Shown here: piece after piece, positions 11,351-21,918 of the stretch
How positions within the stretch are numbered: position 1 is the stretch's first letter
Layout: the number at the start of each line of letters is the position of its first letter
From: Meloidogyne chitwoodi
Lineage: Eukaryota > Nematoda > Chromadorea > Rhabditida > Meloidogynidae
Reading direction: 5' to 3'
Length of the DNA stretch: 64,000 nucleotides
Assembly (NCBI GenBank): GCA_015183035.1
Contig: JACZZP010000015.1
Location: 1,674,001 to 1,738,000, forward strand
The notes under the pieces: model-generated
Database searches by the model: none
Seen by the model: only the letters and a program-made list of their open reading frames with translations
What the model was told of the DNA's origin: nothing
Translations under genes and position numbers: made by a program

Positions 11351-11686
11351 TTATTCACATGTTCTACCATTACATTTTGATGAACAACATTGTTCATCTT
11401 TAGTACAATAGTTGCCACTAATGACACAATTAACACATGTTCTATCTTGACATTTTAAACCATAACAACATAAATCATAAGTTGTATGACAAGATTCTTT
11501 CGAACATTGTCTACCAATGCAATGATATTCAAATTTTTTACGAATAAGAACATGTGCGCATTGACCATTACAACATTTGTTGTTTTTGTCGTCACATATA
11601 TCCGTTACACCAGCACAACCATTATTAAATTTAAATAATATATTTAATAAAAAAATAAAAAATAAAATATTAATTGAAGAAGACAT
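11351..11686 (-). CDS. Small cysteine-rich secreted protein, copy 4
   Basis: A 111-residue single-exon ORF with signal peptide (MSSSINILFFIFLLNILF..., ending NNG) and about eighteen cysteines in the mature part, including NNKCCNGQC, EYHCIGRQC, CCYGLKCQD and EQCCSSKC. It is the most complete of the minus-strand pair. Sequence identity with the gene at 9070-9396 extends into non-coding flanks on both sides, so the two arose by a local tandem duplication of about 2.3-2.5 kb. Secreted; probably disulfide-knotted; no function assignable. Confidence 0.8.
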   Translation of the reverse strand: MSSSINILFFIFLLNILFKFNNGCAGVTDICDDKNNKCCNGQCAHVLIRKKFEYHCIGRQCSKESCHTTYDLCCYGLKCQDRTCVNCVISGNYCTKDEQCCSSKCNGRTCE

Positions 11687-12918
11687 TTGAAGTAAAAATA
11701 TTTCTAAAAAATTAAATTTAATATAATTTAATAAATAAGTGTATATTTATTTAAATAAATTATTTATTTAATTTAGGTATATAGCTTTTAAATGCTAAAA
11801 ATTAATAAAAAATTAAAATTATTAAGAAAAAATATTAACTTATATTTGATATTTTATTTTTTTATTTATTTATTTAACTGTAAATTTAAAAATAATTTTA
11901 TAAAAATTAATAGCATTAAACATTATTTTTTTGTTTAATATTTTAAAAAGTAATGTTTGATTCTAAAATAAAAAAATATTTTTATTGCAAAAAAAACCAC
12001 GTTTTTTTTTATAATTTATTTTTAAATATTTATTATTTAGCAGGGATGGCAAAATCGGAAAATAAAATACAAAACACAAACTACGAAATAAAAAAGTCTC
12101 AAAAACACGAAATAATACGAAAATAAAATATTTTAAATTTAATTTTAAATTAAAAAAAAAATTATTTTCAAATAAAAAAAATTAAATAATTAATGAACTT
12201 AAAGCTGAAAGGATTATGTGTATTTTTAAAATTTTTATTTTTTATTAAAATAATTAATAATATTTTCTTTTACTGGTTTAATTAATTATTGGATTAGTTA
12301 GACATTTTTTATTTTTTTATTAATTTTATTATTTTTTAAATTTGTATAGCTGAAAAAATAAGAGACTTATAACTAATTTAAAATATTAAAGCTTTTATTT
12401 TATTCGTTTTTTAATTTATTTTTAGAAATTATTTTGCAAGAAAAATTTTTAGATAATTTTTTTATTTAATAATTTTTATTTCTCAATAAAAACTATTAAA
12501 ATTATAAAAAAAGATATAAAAATATATTAACTCATTTGCCAAAAATTTATTTAAAATATGTATAATGTCTTATAATTAAAATTAAATTTTTATTTTATTT
12601 GTATATTTTTATATTTTTAAATAAATATGTATTATAGTAAATTTAATATTAAAATTAATATTTTGGTTTTAACAAATGTTTATAGTCTAACAAATTAATT
12701 GAAGTGATAAATAAGAGTTTAAAAAGCAATCCAATAATTTTACTTATTTTTAAAAGAGATAAACTTATAACAAACTTAAATACTACTCTAATAACTACTT
12801 TTCCAGAGCTCTCTTCTTTTAATTTCTCTCAGATCTTAAAAGCCTTTGCTTACAATTGCTAAGCATTTTAAATGCTTAATTACCTTTTATTTTTATTTTA
12901 AAGTTATTAAATTATAAA
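11687..12918. other. AT-rich intergenic region with repeat remnants
   Basis: No gene. From about 12043 (AGCAGGGATGGCAAAATC) there is a short fragment rich in ACGAAATA words, resembling the hAT-like end at 225-353 read from the other side. The section 12290-12470 is the second copy of the duplicated block noted at 9600-9850. Nothing else stands out. Confidence 0.45.
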
Positions 12919-14071
12919 ATGAATATTATTATTATTAAAATTTTTATTTTATTTGTTTCAAATTTCTTTTCTTCTTTTTTAACTTGTGTAGAAGCAGTTG
13001 AAGGAATTATTGTATGGCAAGACATGTATCGGTATTAATTTTTATTTTTTTATTATCTTTGGGGTGGAATAAATAATAAAATTAATTTATTTTCTTATTT
13101 ATTTTTTAATAAAGATGTATTTTTACATAGAAGAATAAAAAATTTAAAAAAAATGAATCAAATCCCAATATTTAATTATTTTTATTATTTTTTTTAATTT
13201 TTGAACAAAAAAAAATTAAATTTTTATTCAATTTTACCTAGTCATGGTTAAATAAAGATTCTAAAAATCAAAAATATTTCTCTATATTTTTTTAGAGTTG
13301 AAACATTTAAATGTTTAAAAGAAAAATTGTCAATAGAATTTATTATTGTCTCTGCTGCTTACTATAAAAGCTCAGAATATAAACAAGTTAAAATTAATAA
13401 AAATACTTCATTAAATATTTTAAATGCTCGAGCAGCTGGGATTGAAGATGTTGATATTTATATACCTTCATGTCTATCTTGTAATCAATCAAGGCAATAT
13501 TTTTATTTTTTTTAAATTAAATCTTTACCTAAATTATTTAAAATTTTAAATAAAATCGTTTTATCCAAAAAAATAAATATTTTTAAAATATTTTTTAATA
13601 TTTTAAAAATTTTATTTTTTAGTGAAAGTATTATCAAAGTTCTTAACCATCTAAATGAAAATAATACAACTTTTGGAACTTTTTGGTTTTCAGTTTATGG
13701 TTTGAATTCTTGTAGTAGTACTAAGGGTTGTTTAAAAAATGAGAAAGCTAAGAATGTAAAATTTATTAATGTAAGTTTTATTATTTTATAAAGAAAATAA
13801 ATTAAATTTTAAGGAAATGGTCACTACATTAATAAATAATAACCAAACTTATGGCATTTACACAAATAAATGTGAATGGCATGAAATTACTGGAAATACA
13901 CAAATATTTAATAATTCTTCACTTTTGTATGAACATATTGACTTGGATAATAATTTTGATGATTATAATGAATATGGCTATCCATTTGGTGGTTGGGATA
14001 AACCTAAAATGAAAGAATATTTACCCGAATATGTTTGTGGGATAGATGTTGCACGTGTTTGGCGACCTTAA
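12919..14071 (+). CDS. Secreted GH25-lysozyme-like protein, copy 2
   Basis: Four exons: 12919-13031, 13296-13493, 13623-13770, 13814-14071, with the same phases as copy 1. Exon 1 gives a signal peptide ending near CVEA. Exon 2 keeps ETFKCLKE and AAGIEDVDIYI with CLSCNQ. Exon 4 keeps QTYGIYTNKCEWHEITGN and FGGWDKPKMKEY. The donor of intron 2 reads GC (AAG|GCAATA) instead of GT; GC-AG introns exist but are rare, so this copy could be mis-spliced or the base could be a mutation. The position of the family's DxE catalytic motif reads SVY after FGTFWF, and the N-terminal Asp is missing (GIIVW), so it is probably not an active muramidase. Tandem neighbour of copy 3, most similar to it in exon 4. 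Confidence 0.75.
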
Positions 14072-14463
14072 ATTTTATTAGAATTTTATTAAAATAAATT
14101 TTAATTTTCGATTTATTTAACAAAATATGTTAAAATTATTATTTTTATATATTTTTAAATAATTTAATAAATTTTAAATATAAAAAATGGACTAAAAAAT
14201 AATTTTTCTTCCTTAAAAATATTATGTACTAAATCAAATTGTTTATCTTTTTTTATAAATAAATTAATTTTAAAAAAAGAAAATGTGTTAAATATTATTT
14301 AAGTAAAAACACTTTTCTAAATATTTTACTAGAACAATTGTTACTAAAAAGTTGTAATATATATTTAATTAAAATGAAATTGAACTTTTAAATATTTTTA
14401 AAAATTTTTTTAAATTATTAAAAAATTAATTTACCTAATTATTTTATTATTTTTTATTTAAAA

Positions 14464-15597
14464 ATGAATATTATTAATAAACTTTTCTTTTCTTTTGTGG
14501 CAATTTTTTTTATTTTCTTCTTCTTTCTTCACTTGCGTAGAAGCAGTTGAGGGAATAATTTTAAAGGAAGACTCGTATAGGTATGAATTTATATTATTAT
14601 TTTTTGGAATGAATACATTGGTATTTATATTTTTGACAAAATAGGATATATTAAAAAATTAATAAATATTTAACTATGTAATTATTTTGACAAAAATATC
14701 AAAAAATCAAATTAATTCCCAATATTTAATATTTTTTTTTACATTTTTAACAAAAAAAAACATATTTTATTTTTAATTTTATTTATATTAAATTTTATCC
14801 AGTCCTGGATATATCTCTTTTTTAGAATTGAAACATTTAAATGTTTAAAAGAACAACTGTCAGCAGAATTTGTTATTGTTTTTACTAGCTATACAAGCAT
14901 GTCTAATGAAATTGCTCTTTATAAAAGTGCAGAATTAAATATTAAAAATGCTCATACAGCTGGATTTGAAGATATCGATATTCATATAAATTCTTGTTTG
15001 TATTGTTTTCAACCAAAGTAATTATTTTTATTTAAATAAAATTATTAGAATGTGACCTACTGAATTTTAAATAAAACTTTTTTTAATAACAAATTCTTGT
15101 CTAAAAAGCATTTTAAATAATAGTAAAATTAATGTCTTAATATAATATTTTTTAGTGAAAATATTATCAAAGTTCTTAATCATCTAAATGAAAATAATGT
15201 AACTTTTGGAAATGTTTGGTTGTCAGTTCATGGTTTGGTTAATAGTACTAATTATGCTGGTTGGAAAAAAAATAAAATTAAGAATGTAGAATTTATTAAT
15301 GTAAGTTTTTTATTATTTTATATTAATAAATAAATTTTTAAGGAAATGGTCACTACATTAATAAATAATAACCAAACTTATGGCATTTTAACAAATAAAT
15401 GTGAATGGCATGAAATTACTGGAAATACACAAATATTTAATAATTCTTCACTTTTATATGTAAATGAGGACAATTTAAATAATTTTGATGATTATAATGA
15501 AAATGGATATTTTGGAGGATGGGATAAACCTAAAATGAAAATATATTCGTACAAAGAAGTTTGTGGATTAAATGTTACCAATGTCTGGCGACCTTAA
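14464..15597 (+). pseudogene. GH25-lysozyme-like copy 3, frameshift in signal peptide
   Basis: The exons match copies 1 and 2: 14464-14580, 14826-15017, 15156-15300, 15343-15597. The ATG at 14464 opens a hydrophobic frame, but the conserved end of the signal peptide (TCVEAVEG) is in another frame; from the ATG the reading stops at a TGA there. A single-base indel in the T/C-rich run at about 14510-14530 would explain it, either real or an assembly error. Exons 2-4 remain open and splice in phase. The catalytic DxE position reads SVH after FGNVWL, so the active site is degenerate as in the other copies. Exon 4 lacks one residue of the YPFGGW motif (YFGGW). Confidence 0.65.
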
Positions 15598-16600
15598 ATT
15601 TAAAAAAAATAAAATAAATTTTAATTTTCGATTTATTCAATTATAAATAATTGAAAAATATTATTGGTAATTTTTCTGTTATGTCCGCAAAAGTTTTTGT
15701 CTTCAAATAATATTTAATTTTCTTTAGGGGATTATTTAAAAATATATAAATGTACACACCGAATTTATTATTTTTGTCGAATAGTATTAATATTTTCAGT
15801 TATACAACCATTATTAAATTTAATTAATATATTTACTAATAAAAAAGTAAAAAATAAAATTTTAATAAAAAAATATTTTTTATTAAGTAAAATATTTAAT
15901 TAAATTTATTTATTCTATAATATTTGTATAGCTTAAAAAATGTTTAAATTTAATATTAATAAAGTGTTGGAATTTAAAATGAATAAAACATTTATTAATT
16001 AAAAAATTATTAAGAGACGAGATGTAAAATGTTCTTATTTGTATTATTTTAATTTTTAAATAAATTTAATTTAATCAGATGTGTAAAATAAATTTTTATT
16101 TATTAATTTTTTATTATTATTTTAATTTTGAAATATAAAATTATAAATATTTTTATTTTACTTAAAATTTATTTAAAAAATAACATAAAAATGTTTATTT
16201 TATTATTTAAAAAAATTAAATAAAATTGATTTCCTTTATAAATAATTGACAGACATAAAGAAGGTAAGGCAAAAGAAGATTTAATTTAAAAAATAGAAAA
16301 TATTATTTTCTATTTATTTTAAAGTTTAAAAATATTCTTTTACTATTATAAAAATATTAATTTAATTATAAACCTATAATGTAATTTATTTAAGTCATAA
16401 TTAAAAATTAAAATTAAATCAGAAAATGTAGTTACATTAGAGTCTCACCAATCTATCAAAATATCTTTCTCGGGATTACTTGATTGTTTTAGTCATTCTC
16501 AGTCTTTTAATTTTACTCAAAGTCGGTCCAGCGAATTATAAATAATTTAAACTCTTAAATATTTATGTATTATAGAAACATTTTTTGAATAATATTGTAA
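15598..16600. other. Intergenic region with a cysteine-rich gene remnant
   Basis: AT-rich sequence without a complete gene. The only recognisable element is the remnant at about 15797-15870. The 16420-16540 part is less AT-rich and may hold the promoter of the next gene, but no motif could be named. Confidence 0.45.
15797..15870 (-). pseudogene. 5' remnant of a cysteine-rich secreted gene
   Basis: Read on the minus strand this encodes a hydrophobic segment ending NILIKFNNGC, matching the signal peptides of the genes at 9070-9396 and 11351-11686 (IKFNNGC, FKFNNGC). The cysteine-rich mature part is absent. It marks a lost member of the family between GH25-like copies 3 and 4. Confidence 0.5.
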
Positions 16601-17518
16601 ATGATTATAAAATTATTAATTATTTTATTACTAATTTATTTAAATATTTATGGAGGTAAAGCTGACGACGGAAAAAAGGGAATTAATTTAGCAACATATC
16701 GACTAACAACTTTTGATGAATTTAAATGTTTAAAAGAAAAATTATCAATTCAATTTATTATTTTAAGTGCTAGTCGTTTTAATTTTGTTTATAAAGACGT
16801 AATTAAAAATATTAAAAATGCTGGGGAAGTAGGAATAGATGATGTTGATATTTTTATTTCCTTTTGTGTTTGGGATAAATATCCAGAACATTTCAACGGT
16901 GTTTGCAGTAATCCTAAGCAAGTTTTTAATTTTATTTATTTATTTTTAATTTTACTTTTCTTTTTTAAGAAAGAACATCAATGTTGTACTTGATGAACTA
17001 GAAAAGAATAATTCCACTTTTGGAAGGTTTGGTTGGAAATTAGAGGTACTAGAGGTATTAGTTGGTATGAGGACATTGAAGAGAATATAATATTTATTGA
17101 TGTAAATATTTTTTTTTAATTTCTTGTAAAAATATTTACTTTATAAATTAAATTTATTTTAATTTATAAAAAAAATATTTTTTATTAAATTTAATTTTCT
17201 TACGTAAACATAAAATTAAATTAAAAATAAAAAGTAAATTAAATTTTAATAAAATTACAGGGATTGATTGACACTTTAAATGAGAGAAATCAAACTTATG
17301 GAATTTTGAGTGACAAAGACTCTTGGCAACAAATTACTGAAAATACTCAAAAATATAATAATGTTCCATTATGGTATGTACATCTTGATAAAGAAAATAA
17401 TTTTCATGATTATTATAATAATAATTATTCTTTTGGTGGTTGGGAAAATCCAACAATAAAAGAATATGATTATAAATTAGATTGTAATGTATATTATTCA
17501 AATATTTGGAAACTTTAA
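16601..17518 (+). pseudogene. GH25-lysozyme-like copy 4, internal frameshift
   Basis: Three exons: 16601-16921, about 16974-17101, 17261-17518. Exon 1 carries signal peptide and FKCLKE segment without the intron that splits copies 1-3, a structure shared with copy 5 (27547-36798). Exon 3 keeps QTYGILSDKDSWQQITEN and FGGWENPTIKEY. In exon 2 the frame ends at an in-exon TAA, yet a one-base shift at GGAAGGTTTGG (about 17022-17032) gives the conserved reading; copy 5 has GGAAGGGTTTGG at the same point. So copy 4 appears to lack one G. After the shift the catalytic region reads WLEIRG, where both acidic residues of DxE are displaced. The exon 1/2 acceptor is uncertain because phase only works with the downstream AAAG. 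Confidence 0.65.
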
Positions 17519-17679
17519 AAATGATGAAAAACAACCTTTGATTTTAAAACATTTTTTATAAACATTTGGAAGCCCAAAAACAAGAACTTTAATAAATTAA
17601 AAAATAATAACTTTCTCTATTGTCCAAAAATTTATTTTAAACATAAAACATGGACAAATAATTTTATTTAAAAATATTT

Positions 17680-18887
17680 TTAACGCTCTAATGGTGCCAA
17701 TCCCAACTTTTTTCTCATTGCATTACTTTCTTCAATTTCTCTTTCTTGATTAGCATAATTTCTACTGCTACGTTCTCTAGATCGACTACGAGTACGACTT
17801 CTACGACGAGAAACAATCTAAGAACATTAATTTATTTTTAATGTTAATAAAATTTAAAATACATTTTTCGCCCATAATAAATCATTTTTTTTAATTAATT
17901 TAAATAAAAACAAACGCTAGGCCTAGATTTCCTTCGACGATCACGTTCATCCTCTGAATCATCAGATGATGAAAGTCTTTCCAAATCTTCATCCAAAGCA
18001 GATTGATAAGCTTCTAATTGGTCTGTTTCTTCTAATGCTTGTCTTTTCTGAAAAAAAATTTAAGATATTCCCAAAAACAATTAAAGAAATTTATTAAAAA
18101 ATAAAAACTTGTAATCTAGGCAGTTGTATATCGCAATAATGATCTTCACGCATTAAATTATCAATAAAATCGTCCATATAAAGAAGTTCAAATTCTAAAA
18201 AAATAAAATTAAAATTTTTTTAAATAAATTTTAAACAAAAATTAACAAAAATCTGCCTAAAAATTTATAAAAAATAAAAAAATTTCAACTAACTTCCCAT
18301 TCTATTCATATATCTTAATTTTCTATAATCATTATAAAGAGGTTCCAAATATTTATGAACTTCTACTGAATTAAAAGTCAAACGAATATACATTGCTCCT
18401 AATGCTCGAATATATCTTTAAAAATTAAAAAGTAGAAAAAAATAATTTATATTAAATACTTAAAATCATCTTGTCGAATAAATTCAATAACAATATCCTT
18501 TTCAGGTTGTAATTGTAATAATTTGAGAGTTAAACAAAGAAAAGGTGCTAAAATATAAAAAGAAATATTTTTTATTAAAATTAAAAATTACATGGTTTTA
18601 TATTTCCGCCATAAATGCCTCCAATAAAGCGAAGTTCCATTCCCTTATCGATAATTGTTTCCGCTAAAAATTAAAAATACATAACATCCTTACAAAATAG
18701 ATAACTAATTATCCTATACATCTGTGTCTAACATAAAAAATAAAATATTAAAAAAACCTGAAAGTCCAAAACATTGTTCTTTCCAAAAAATAGAATCATA
18801 AATACGCGTTCTAATAATTTTTTCAATAAGATATTGAGGATTTGTGCCTTTAACTGTATGAGCATCACGAGATGTACGATTTGCCAT
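17680..18887 (-). CDS. Pre-mRNA-splicing factor 38A (PRP38A)
   Basis: Seven exons on the minus strand, all in phase: 18758-18887, 18592-18663, 18460-18547, 18294-18415, 18109-18194, 17916-18047, 17680-17817, giving 255 residues. The N-terminus MANRTSRDAHTVKGTNPQ and segments IEKIIRTRIYDS, FIGGIYGGNIKP, FLCLTLKLLQLQPEKDI, RALGAMYIRLTF, LEPLYNDYRKLR, MDDFIDNLMRE and CDIQLPRL are the PRP38 domain. The C-terminal part is acidic then serine/arginine-rich (SRRRSRTRSRSRERS), as in metazoan PRP38A. The protein is a component of the spliceosomal B complex needed for activation, and acts in the nucleus. The start is fixed by the conserved MANRT. Introns are 40-125 bp. It is transcribed away from ALYREF, 431 bp apart, so the two may share a divergent promoter. 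Confidence 0.93.
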
Positions 18888-19318
18888 TGCTTAAAAATAA
18901 AAGATTTTATTAAATATAAAACAAATTAGAGAATATAAAAAAAAATTTCAATAAATATTTCTAACATGCATTATCTATAACATTCACTATTTCCTCTTTT
19001 TCCACTTTGAAATATTTTTTTAACTTTAAAATGTTAACAAGTGAAAAATATTACAAAACACCAACATTTCGTCATTAAAATAATTTCTGTATTTCTTTTT
19101 TCGTCTCTTTATTTAAACATATATTTCTTTGTTTCGTCACCATGGCATTAACTAATAATATAAATTAATTTGTATCACATGTCTTTCCTTTAAAACGTGG
19201 TTTTTTAACTTTGTTTTATTTATTTTATTCTTTTCAACCACACAAAATTTAAATTTTATTTTAATTTTTTATAAACTTGACAGGAATTTTTCTTTTTTGA
19301 CTTCTCTTTCTATTAAAA
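18888..19318. promoter_or_regulatory. Divergent intergenic region between PRP38A and ALYREF
   Basis: 431 bp separate the two start codons, which face away from each other. Both are housekeeping RNA-processing genes, so a shared bidirectional promoter is likely. I see no TATA box or repeated motif that could be named with confidence. The ALYREF side contains a T-rich run ending in TTGACAG at about 19277-19283, a possible trans-splice acceptor upstream of the ATG. Confidence 0.4.
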
Positions 19319-21413
19319 ATGGCAAATTTGGCGCTTGCTTTGGAGGAAATTATTAGTCAAAGCAAACCCACAAAACGTGGAAATGTTCGTCGAACTGGAC
19401 GCGTTCTTCGTGCTGGAGTTGTTCAAGCAGCTTTTGTTGAAGGACCACGTACTAGTGCAAGAACTCGTTTTCCACAAAAAGGATTTGTTTCTGGAGTTAG
19501 TTATTGATTTGGAGGCATTCCTTGCGAATTGGGGTCCCGAAATTTTATATTTTATTTTTTCATAAAAATTGGTAATAAGGGGTAATAACATGCGCTGATC
19601 ACGAATCTGATATCAGATTTTGTCTAACACTTGAATTTATCTATGATTTTTCATCAAGTACTTGATTTTTGGTCACTACATTATGGATATCGGTAAAATT
19701 ATATATCTTTCGATTCCTCTCGAAGATCTGAGTCTATTGGTACCACTCCCATGATACAGAAATGCCGATAAACCAAGATACAGGTCCTTAAATATCGAAA
19801 AAACGATAGTTGGAGCAATCTGATTTTTTGGGTTGAAAATTCAAATATACATATGACGTCTCATTCGAAAGCGTTTATCGACTTGCATTGAATGACACCA
19901 AAATCATCACGATTGGTCGATTTTACACAAAGTTATGACCAATCAAATAAAATAAAGAGACGCTAAAAATCAAGTATTTGATGAAAAATCATAGATAAAT
20001 TCAAGTGTTAGACAAAATCTGATATCAGATTCGTGATCAGCGCATGTTATTACCCCTTATTACCAATTTTTATGAAAAAATAAAATTAGGGACCCCAATT
20101 CGCAAGGAATGCCGATTTGGACTTTCAGGACATTTCACCGAATTGTCATTCCGATTGAACAAACTTAATTTTCGATTACATAAGTTTAATTTTTATTTAT
20201 TTTATATCTATTTCCTAATTTTTTCAGATTCGGTTTTGGTATTTTAGGCCAATCAATTTGCTCCTATAACGACAATTAACCCCAAAACTTATTATTCGGT
20301 GAACTGTCCAAGCGGTTAAGTGTCATTTGCCGAATTGTCTTTCACCCAATCATTTTAAAGGAAGTTCCCTCCGGCCGATGGAAACATGACAAATTTTTTG
20401 AAACATATGGAGCCAAAAATGGAGCAGCTAAAACTCTTGGAATTTTAAGTGGGAAGCGTGAAAGGATTCCTCGACTCGCTTCTGTTCGTAGCAAGCTTGG
20501 TGGTGGTGGTATTGGCGCTCGTTTGGCTCGCAAAGCTGTTGGTGGTGGTCAGAGTGGAATAGTGAAAATGCAAATTTTGAGTTTGCCAAAAACTGTTCTT
20601 ACTTCGGATTTGGAGGTTTTTTTTTAATATTTAATAATTCTTTTAATTCTGACAATGAGCTTGTATTTAATTTATATTTTTTATTCAATTTTAGGAGCTT
20701 TTTCAAGAATACAACTGTTATGGTGTTACAGTTCATTATGATGAGTTGGGCAATCATTTGGGCACAGCTGATTTGTTTACAGACCAAAAAACTGCTTCCG
20801 AAATTATACGAGAATTTAAGGACATTGCTATTGATGGTATTTTTAGTAATATTTTGTAAGAAAAATACAAAAATATATTTTTCAAAACAGGTCAAGAGAT
20901 AAAATTTTGCATAGTTGCTGAAAGTGGAACAACTACCTCAAATGCTGCTTTAACTGGTGGGAAGTCAAATATTCGCGATCGCCTACGTCGTATAGCTGGG
21001 AATCCTATACAGCGTCGTCGTGGAGTTAAAAAAGTTATTGGTGTCAAATCTGGAGCTGCTGGACGTAAAGGTTCTTTTTTGATTATTTTAATATAGGTTT
21101 TGGGCAATCTCAGAGAATAGCATGTTTTTTTTTTAATTTGGCAATGATTATAATATTTTCTCGGCATAAAAAAGATGCTTTATTCTTACCCAATAAAACA
21201 AACTTTATGCATTGCTAAAAAAAATTTTCTTAAAAACAAATATTTTCTTCAAATTTCCAAGGCTTTAAAAAAAGCGATGATTAACTCATAATTAGTTTTT
21301 CTATTAATTTAGCACGTATCGGCAAAAAACCCGTCGGATCACCAGGTAAAATGCGCGTTAAAACAGAAGAGGAACTGGATATGGAATTGGAATCATATAT
21401 GCAAAAGAAATGA
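19319..21413 (+). CDS. ALYREF-type mRNA export adaptor (REF/Aly)
   Basis: Five exons in phase: 19319-19495, 20361-20615, 20695-20836, 20891-21070, 21313-21413, giving 284 residues. The N-terminus (NLALALEEIISQSK) fits the UAP56-binding motif. The RRM runs from about residue 130 to 205: MQILSLPKTVLTSDLEELF, HYDELGNHLGTADLF and FKDIAIDGQEIKF. A basic region with RRLRRIAG/QRRRGVKK follows and a second UAP56-binding motif ends the protein (TEEELDMELESYM). The family couples splicing to nuclear export by binding UAP56/DDX39B and handing mRNA to NXF1. Intron 1 (865 bp) contains a 600-bp inverted-repeat transposon with its own 8-bp target duplication (19514-20113). Two glycine-rich stretches (GGGGIG, GGGQSG) precede the RRM. 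Confidence 0.92.
19514..20113. mobile_element. Long-inverted-repeat (foldback) element in ALYREF intron 1
   Basis: The ends are inverted copies over about 150 bp: GGCATTCCTTGCGAATTGGG on the left and the complement ending CAAGGAATGCC on the right, including GATCACGAATCTGATATCAG in both arms. An exact 8-bp direct repeat GATTTGGA flanks it (19506-19513 and 20114-20121). No ORF of transposase size is present. The core contains CTCATTCGAAAGCG and CACGATTGGTCGATTTTACA, similar to the core of the element at 50634-51227. Arm fragments of the same family occur at 4995-5050. Confidence 0.85.
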
Positions 21414-21918
21414 TCACAAAATGAAGAAAGATTAAGAGATGATTTAAGAAAAGAAAAATCCAATTAAGAACTTTTTTGATTTTATTCAAAGTGTTAAATT
21501 CTTTAAAAGTTAATTCTCTACCAAAAAAAATTTCTTTACTCATATTTTTTGTATCTGAATTAAATTGAAAAATTATTTTAATTTTTTAAATGAGTATATT
21601 GACGAGTTTGGTCAATTAGATAAAAAGGATTAACAGGTTAGACGTCAATTTTTATTCGTTTTAAATGAGTATAAACGTAATTTTCTCCACCAGAATTCAA
21701 CTCCTTTCCTCTAAACTTTTCTCTAATTTTATTAAAAATAAAATTAAAATACTCTTATTTATTTTTTTAATTAAAATTCACAAAATAAAAATGTATAAGA
21801 AACTAAAAAATATAATTAAGCATTTAAATGGAAAGAAAAAGTATATAAATTTAAGTGTAATAGAGAGACCAAAAAATAAAGAAATTCTTTTTTATTAAAA
21901 TTATGTATTTTTTAAAAT

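Noticed and set aside
20301..20350. tRNA-like A box CTGTCCAAGCGGTTAAG inside ALYREF intron 1
   Set aside because: Only about 50 nt between the pairing ends and no B box.
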